Assembly: GCA_020723305.1 (NCBI GenBank)
Contig: DYJC01000014.1
Span: 1-64,000 of the forward strand
Direction: 5' to 3'
From: Desulfosudis oleivorans
GTDB taxonomy: Bacteria > Desulfobacterota > Desulfobacteria > Desulfobacterales > SURF-7
DNA length: 64,000 nt
This document shows, piece after piece, positions 60,187 through 64,000 of this stretch. The translations under genes were made by a program, and so were the position numbers. The notes beneath the pieces are model-generated. The model was given only the letters and a program-made list of their open reading frames with translations. It made no database searches and was not told where the DNA came from. Positions within the stretch are counted from its first letter, which is position 1. Each line of letters begins with the position of its first letter.

Positions 60187-60948
60187 CTATTCTTCTCCGA
60201 TATAGGCTTCAATTACCTTTGGATTGGAAGCAACTTCTTCCGGCGTTCCTGAACCGATCAGTTCTCCGAAATCCAGCACATAAATCTGATTTGAGATATC
60301 CATGACAACACCCAGGTCATGTTCGACGAGCACTACGGTTATATTTCGCTCATTCTGAATATCCATAATAAACCGGACAATATCCTCCTTCTCCTCGATA
60401 TTCATACCGGCCATAGGTTCATCCAGCAGCAGCACCTTTGGGGAAAGCGTCAAAGCCCTTGCTACCTCTACCCTTTTCTGAACACCATAGCTGAGATTGC
60501 CGACCAGTCTCTTCCGATAGGGTTCAAGCTCCATAAAGTCAATCACTTCTTCCACATACTGCCGGTTCTCCGCTTCGACCCGGGAAGCCTTGCCGGCATA
60601 AATAACGGCCTGAAAGAAGTTATATTTCAAATCTTTGTGACGGGCCAGAAGAAGATTGTCCAGTACCGATAACCCTCTGAAAAGCTCAAGATTCTGAAAC
60701 GCCCTTGCAATGCCCATTTTTGAAACCTGGTGAGGGGATGCATGTGTAAGCCGCTGGCCGCCAAAATGAATTTCTCCGGATGAAGGGTGATAAAACCCGG
60801 AAACACAATTCAATAAGCTGGTCTTCCCTGCGCCGTTGGGTCCGATGATTGAAGTAATCAGATTGGGTTGGATTTTCAGATTAACGTTGGATAAAGCTTT
60901 CAAACCGCCAAAGGAGAGGGTTACATCAGAGACTGTTAGATAGGTCAT
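60187..60948 (-). CDS. livG: Branched-chain-type ABC transporter ATPase LivG
   Basis: About 253 residues from the ATG at 60948. Walker A IIGPNGAGKTSLLNCVSGF, signature LSYGVQKRVEVARALTLSP, Walker B VLLLDEPMAGMN and switch VVLVEHDLGVVMDIS are present. LivG-specific are FGGLKALSNVN and LDFGELIGSGTPEEV. In-frame ATGs at 60960 and 60975 exist; the last falls inside a hairpin (60968-61000), so I prefer the internal one. First structural gene of the cluster. Confidence 0.92.
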   Translation of the reverse strand: MTYLTVSDVTLSFGGLKALSNVNLKIQPNLITSIIGPNGAGKTSLLNCVSGFYHPSSGEIHFGGQRLTHASPHQVSKMGIARAFQNLELFRGLSVLDNLLLARHKDLKYNFFQAVIYAGKASRVEAENRQYVEEVIDFMELEPYRKRLVGNLSYGVQKRVEVARALTLSPKVLLLDEPMAGMNIEEKEDIVRFIMDIQNERNITVVLVEHDLGVVMDISNQIYVLDFGELIGSGTPEEVASNPKVIEAYIGEE

Positions 60949-60967
60949 AGAAAATCCCATATCAGCA

Positions 60968-61000
60968 GAAAACAATCCGGTTCATACCCGGATTGTTTTC
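60968..61000 (-). promoter_or_regulatory. Hairpin in the livG leader
   Basis: GAAAACAATCCGG (60968-60980) and CCGGATTGTTTTC (60988-61000) form a perfect 13-bp stem with a 7-nt loop, 20-30 nt before the livG ATG. The stem ends in TTTT on either strand, so it may act as a weak bidirectional terminator or attenuator. Confidence 0.5.
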
Positions 61001-61185
61001 ATGTGTGAAGCAAAAATCCCTGCAAAATCGGACCGGAAGTCATCCCGGTATGATCCGGGAAGATAAAAAATCAAAGAAAACCACTTCATGGCCGGACATC
61101 GCATAATATAATTCAAATCAAACATTCCTAAAACTACTTTACGAACTCTGTCATCAGGATTCTCTGTTGCCGAATGCCTGGGAAA
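61001..61185. other. Leader region upstream of livG, no supported gene
   Basis: Part of the 368-nt stretch between the divergent livG and CoA-transferase genes. A minus-strand frame 61206-60982 could encode 74 residues (MMKNQYQFPRHSATENP...) starting about 29 nt after the predicted livG transcription start. It has no ribosome-binding site and overlaps the leader hairpin, so I do not call it a gene; a leader peptide is possible. Confidence 0.35.
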
Positions 61186-61270
61186 TTGATATTGATTTTT
61201 CATCATGCATATAATGGGTTTGATTGAGCGCTCGTTCGTAACAATTACTATGCGGACTTTTCTTTGTCAA
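61186..61270. promoter_or_regulatory. Divergent promoters sharing one GAGCGCTC operator
   Basis: Plus strand: TTGATA (61186-61191), 18 nt, TATAAT (61210-61215), start near 61222, serving the CoA-transferase gene. Minus strand: TTGACA (61265-61270), 17 nt, TAATTG (61242-61247), start near 61235, serving the Liv cluster. The palindrome GAGCGCTC (61226-61233) lies between the two start sites, placed to block both. The same core occurs at the etfBA/patatin divergent promoters. Confidence 0.6.
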
Positions 61271-61343
61271 GCTTTTTTCAAACCCTTTATCAAACCTGCA
61301 TGACACATAGTAGCAGAGCAAAAAAGGAAGCAAGGAGCCATCC

Positions 61344-63221
61344 ATGGGAACAGCAAAATACTGGCCGGATAATTATATTGAAAAGAAAAAATCCGTTTCC
61401 GAAGCGATCCGCCTGATCCATCCCGGCCAGCGCGTTTTCATCGGCTCTTCCTGCGGTGAACCCCAGCACCTGGTCAAGGAAATCTTCAAGGCTGCATCCG
61501 ATTTTACCGATATTGAAATTGTCCGTCTTCTCAGCCTGGAAACAATACCCCTTACGCTGATTGCCAATGAAACCAGAAGCCAGAATCTGAATGTGCGGTC
61601 TTTTTACTCCGGTTCGGCAGCCTCAAAAGAACTGGTAAAAAACATACGGTTTATCACTCCGATCAACCTTTCTGCAATCCCGGGTTTATTTAAAACCGGC
61701 CGTTTGCCGATCCATGTTGCCTTAATCCAGGTTACGCCTCCGGATGATTTCGGATGGATGAGCCTTGGTGTTTCCGTTGATGTCACACAGGCCGCGGCTG
61801 CGGCAGCGGATATTGTCATTGCCCAGGTGAATGAAAGGATGCCCCGTGTTCTTGGCAGAAGTTTCATCCATGTGGATGATGTGGATGTGATTATTGAACA
61901 CAACGAAGAAATCCTCTCCATCAGGGAATATCCGGAACTTGAATCAGATGCAACAATTGCACGACATATTGCCAGACTGGTCGATGACGGCTCCACGATC
62001 CAGATCAGCCTGGGTGCTACACCAAACGCTACCCTGCTCGGCCTTGCCGATAAAAACGATCTGGGCGTCCATACCTATTTTTTAACGGACGGAATCATGA
62101 ACCTGTTTGCACGGGGTGTGATCACCAACCGGAAAAAGGGTTTTAATGAAAATAAAATCGTTGCCAGCAGTGCAGTGGGTACCCGATCCCTTTATGATTT
62201 CATGGACAACAACCCTGCCATTGAATTCCATCCTTCCGATTATGTGAATCGACCATCCATTATCGCAAGGCATAACAAGATGGTGTCCATGAATATTGCC
62301 ATGACCATGGATCTGACCGGCCAGGCAGCGATGGACGCGCTTCCATACAACCTTTTTTCCGGGGTTACCGGAATAATGGACTTTGTCCGCGGAGCTTCGG
62401 AATCCAACGGGGGAAAATCCATCCTGATGCTGCCATCAACCGGTATGCACGGGAAAAAAAGTCGTATCGTACCCATCCTTGACAACATGGGAGTCGTGGT
62501 TCCAAGGAGTGATGTCCAGTATGTGGTTACGGAATATGGTTCGGTAAATCTTGCAGGAAAGAGCATTCAGGAGAGGGCCATGGCCATGATCAGTATTGCA
62601 CATCCGGATTTTCGGGATGAGCTTTTTGATCAAGCCAAAGAAAGGGGGCTGCTCGGCCCGGAAAGGACCCTGACTGAATCGATTCACGGTATCTATCCGG
62701 TAAACCTGGAAGAGGTAATCACCATTGATAACCAATCCGTTACCATAAGGCCGGCAAAACCGGTTGATGAGAGAAGGATTCAGGAGCACTTCTACAGTCT
62801 GGACAGGGATGACATCGTTGCCCGATTTTTTCACAAAAAAACCAGCTTTGTCCATGATGAGGTAAAAGGTATCTCACAAATCGACTATATCAAAGATCTT
62901 ACCATCCTGGCCGTTGTGGGAGAGATCGGTTTTGGCCGCGTGATCGCCATCGGCGAATGCCTGCTGAACCAGTCCAACAATATGGCTGAAATCGCCTTCT
63001 CCGTAAGCAAGGCATACCAGGGAAAAGGGCTGGGACGAATGATACTGAAAAAACTGACCGATTCCGCACGGGAAAACGGGATATCCGGTTTCTTTGCCTA
63101 TACATCGTCACAGAACAAGGGGATGGTAAATCTATTCAAGACACTGCCATACAAAATAAAAATCATACTGGAAGATGATATGCTTCATTTAAGCTGCAAA
63201 TTTGAGGATCCGGTTTCTTAA
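61344..63221 (+). CDS. Acetyl-CoA hydrolase/transferase fused to a GNAT domain
   Basis: 625 residues. Residues about 1-450 are the acetyl-CoA hydrolase/CoA-transferase family: VFIGSSCGEPQHLV near the N-terminus, PPDDFGWMSLGVSVD, the glycine loop SLGATPNATLLGL, and VVTEYGSVNLAGKSIQERA with the Glu that forms the CoA-thioester intermediate (near residue 400). Residues about 470-620 are a GNAT acetyltransferase with motif A AFSVSKAYQGKGLGRMIL. The fusion is known among sulfate reducers. It probably exchanges CoA between acetyl-CoA and another acid; the GNAT part may acetylate a protein or regulate the transferase. Strong GGAGCCAT context at start. Confidence 0.88.
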   Translation: MGTAKYWPDNYIEKKKSVSEAIRLIHPGQRVFIGSSCGEPQHLVKEIFKAASDFTDIEIVRLLSLETIPLTLIANETRSQNLNVRSFYSGSAASKELVKNIRFITPINLSAIPGLFKTGRLPIHVALIQVTPPDDFGWMSLGVSVDVTQAAAAAADIVIAQVNERMPRVLGRSFIHVDDVDVIIEHNEEILSIREYPELESDATIARHIARLVDDGSTIQISLGATPNATLLGLADKNDLGVHTYFLTDGIMNLFARGVITNRKKGFNENKIVASSAVGTRSLYDFMDNNPAIEFHPSDYVNRPSIIARHNKMVSMNIAMTMDLTGQAAMDALPYNLFSGVTGIMDFVRGASESNGGKSILMLPSTGMHGKKSRIVPILDNMGVVVPRSDVQYVVTEYGSVNLAGKSIQERAMAMISIAHPDFRDELFDQAKERGLLGPERTLTESIHGIYPVNLEEVITIDNQSVTIRPAKPVDERRIQEHFYSLDRDDIVARFFHKKTSFVHDEVKGISQIDYIKDLTILAVVGEIGFGRVIAIGECLLNQSNNMAEIAFSVSKAYQGKGLGRMILKKLTDSARENGISGFFAYTSSQNKGMVNLFKTLPYKIKIILEDDMLHLSCKFEDPVS

Positions 63222-63263
63222 CCTGGAAAAGCGGCCCGAAATGTTTTACAAATCTTTTAAATC

Positions 63264-64000
63264 TTATTTTTCCAGCGCTTTCTGGATGGCATCTGAAATC
63301 TCCTGCCGGACAAAAGGCTTCATGATATAAGCCTGAATGCCGATTTCCAAAGCTTTTTCCGATGAAATCAGTTCACTGAATCCTGTACAGACGATAATGG
63401 GAATATCCGGTCTGACGGCAAGAATCTCTTTGGAGAGTTCGATCCCTGTCATGTTCGGCATGGTGGTATCGGTTATCACAAGATCAAACGTTTCCGGGTC
63501 TGCCTGAAACAATTCAAGGGCAGCCATGCCGCTTTCCGCTGTAACCACTTCATGGCCCAACCTCCGGAGCATCCGATTTCCCGCATCAATCAGAGCCGGC
63601 TCATCGTCCACAAACAGAATCTTCCCGCTTGCAGCAGCTTGGCCTTTCTTTTTCTTCTCCATGGGTTTTTCCATCTCTTCCACCCTTGGGAAACAAACTG
63701 TAAATACAGTGCCTTTGCCTTTTGCATTTTCTACACTGATGAATCCGTTATTCACCGAAATAATGCCATGTACTACGGAAAGTCCCAAACCTGTCCGATT
63801 CTCCGACTTTCGAGTGGTAAAAAATGGATCGAAGATTCGTTTCAGATTTTTGGGCAATATCCCCTTACCTGTGTCTTTAATTTTAAGTTGAATATAGTCG
63901 CCCGGTTCTGCATCAAAACCAGGAGGGATCTCCTCCACGTAGACTTGATCAAGTGTGATTTCAAGATTACCCCCGCTTTCCTTCATGGCATCCACTGCAT
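63264..64000 (-). CDS. Hybrid histidine kinase/response regulator, C-terminal part (cut by window edge)
   Basis: The frame runs off the right edge, so the sensor and the phospho-accepting His are not seen. The visible ~245 residues start in the N-box (AVDAMKESGGNLEI), continue with G1 DTGKGILPKN, F-box IFDPFFTTRKSE and G2 GTGLGLSVVHG, as N/G1/F/G2 of the HATPase domain, then a linker EKPMEKKKKGQ. A receiver domain follows: acidic FVDDEPAL, phospho-Asp in LVITDTTMPNMTG, Thr/Ser in IIVCTGFSE and the Lys in YIMKPF. Convergent with the CoA-transferase gene. Input signal unknown. Confidence 0.88.
   Translation of the reverse strand, partial: AVDAMKESGGNLEITLDQVYVEEIPPGFDAEPGDYIQLKIKDTGKGILPKNLKRIFDPFFTTRKSENRTGLGLSVVHGIISVNNGFISVENAKGKGTVFTVCFPRVEEMEKPMEKKKKGQAAASGKILFVDDEPALIDAGNRMLRRLGHEVVTAESGMAALELFQADPETFDLVITDTTMPNMTGIELSKEILAVRPDIPIIVCTGFSELISSEKALEIGIQAYIMKPFVRQEISDAIQKALEK

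Overview
The window looks like a chromosome segment from a strictly anaerobic, fatty-acid- or aromatic-degrading member of the Desulfobacterota (Desulfobacterales type). That is inference from gene content and gene order, not from a marker gene. In support are the run mfd - two SurA-like chaperones - rodZ-like - mgtE - recO - sugar kinase - glyQ - glyS, a large surplus of acyl-CoA enzymes, an ABC importer of the branched-chain amino acid type clustered with CoA ligases, DUF2148 iron-sulfur proteins, and a CFI-box C-terminus. Base composition is moderate to slightly AT-rich, and intergenic DNA is markedly AT-rich.

Layout. (1) 1-2.9 kb is an accessory patch: three type II toxin-antitoxin loci in a row on the minus strand (BrnT/BrnA, a HigB/HigA-like pair, and a RelE-like toxin broken by a frameshift next to an intact antitoxin). 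It also holds palindromic and tandem repeats and ends with tRNA-Thr(CGU) and its terminator. (2) 3.0-18.3 kb is a housekeeping block on the plus strand: mfd, two SurA-type periplasmic chaperones, a RodZ-like membrane HTH protein, mgtE, recO, a GHMP kinase, glyQ, glyS, a small unknown gene, a nucleoside phosphorylase and a divergent NAD-dependent DNA ligase. (3) 18.9-26.0 kb is a minus-strand acyl-CoA cluster: SCPx-type thiolase, an HMG-CoA-synthase-like/DUF35 fusion, an MFE-2-type dehydrogenase, two acyl-CoA dehydrogenases and a TetR regulator. (4) 26.3-30.9 kb holds a secreted PKD-repeat protein and a FapA-like protein. (5) 30.9-38.3 kb is a plus-strand acyl-CoA operon with a clear promoter, operator and leader: SCP2, two DUF2148 proteins, CoA ligase, acyl-CoA dehydrogenase, thiolase, SDR, then a strong terminator. 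(6) 38.3-43.6 kb holds a tyrosine phosphatase, glnD and a TPR lipoprotein; the last two have candidate sigma-54 promoters. (7) 43.7-50.3 kb holds a MaoC hydratase, etfA/etfB, a patatin lipase, two TRL-like lipoproteins and an adenylating enzyme. Two inverted copies of one MITE-like repeat bracket the stretch from etfA to the adenylating enzyme. (8) 50.5-61.0 kb is a long minus-strand cluster: livG - acyl-CoA synthetase - livH - livM - livK - livF - usp - phenylacetate-CoA-ligase-like - GMC oxidoreductase. A CoA-transferase/GNAT fusion is transcribed divergently from it. (9) The right edge cuts through a hybrid histidine kinase/response regulator.

How the parts may work together (inference): a carboxylic acid is imported by the Liv-type ABC system, activated by one of four adenylating enzymes or by CoA transfer, and oxidised by three acyl-CoA dehydrogenases that hand electrons to EtfAB and perhaps to the DUF2148 iron-sulfur proteins. 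It is then hydrated by a MaoC/hydratase-2 enzyme, oxidised by an MFE-2-like SDR and cleaved by SCPx-type thiolases. The three domains that eukaryotic peroxisomal MFE-2 carries on one chain (SDR, hydratase 2, SCP2) are present here as separate genes in three transcription units. The most unusual observations are the HMG-CoA-synthase-like/DUF35 fusion that appears to lack its nucleophilic cysteine beside a thiolase, the DUF2148 pair inside an acyl-CoA operon, the inverted MITE pair, and a shared palindrome at acyl-CoA promoters.
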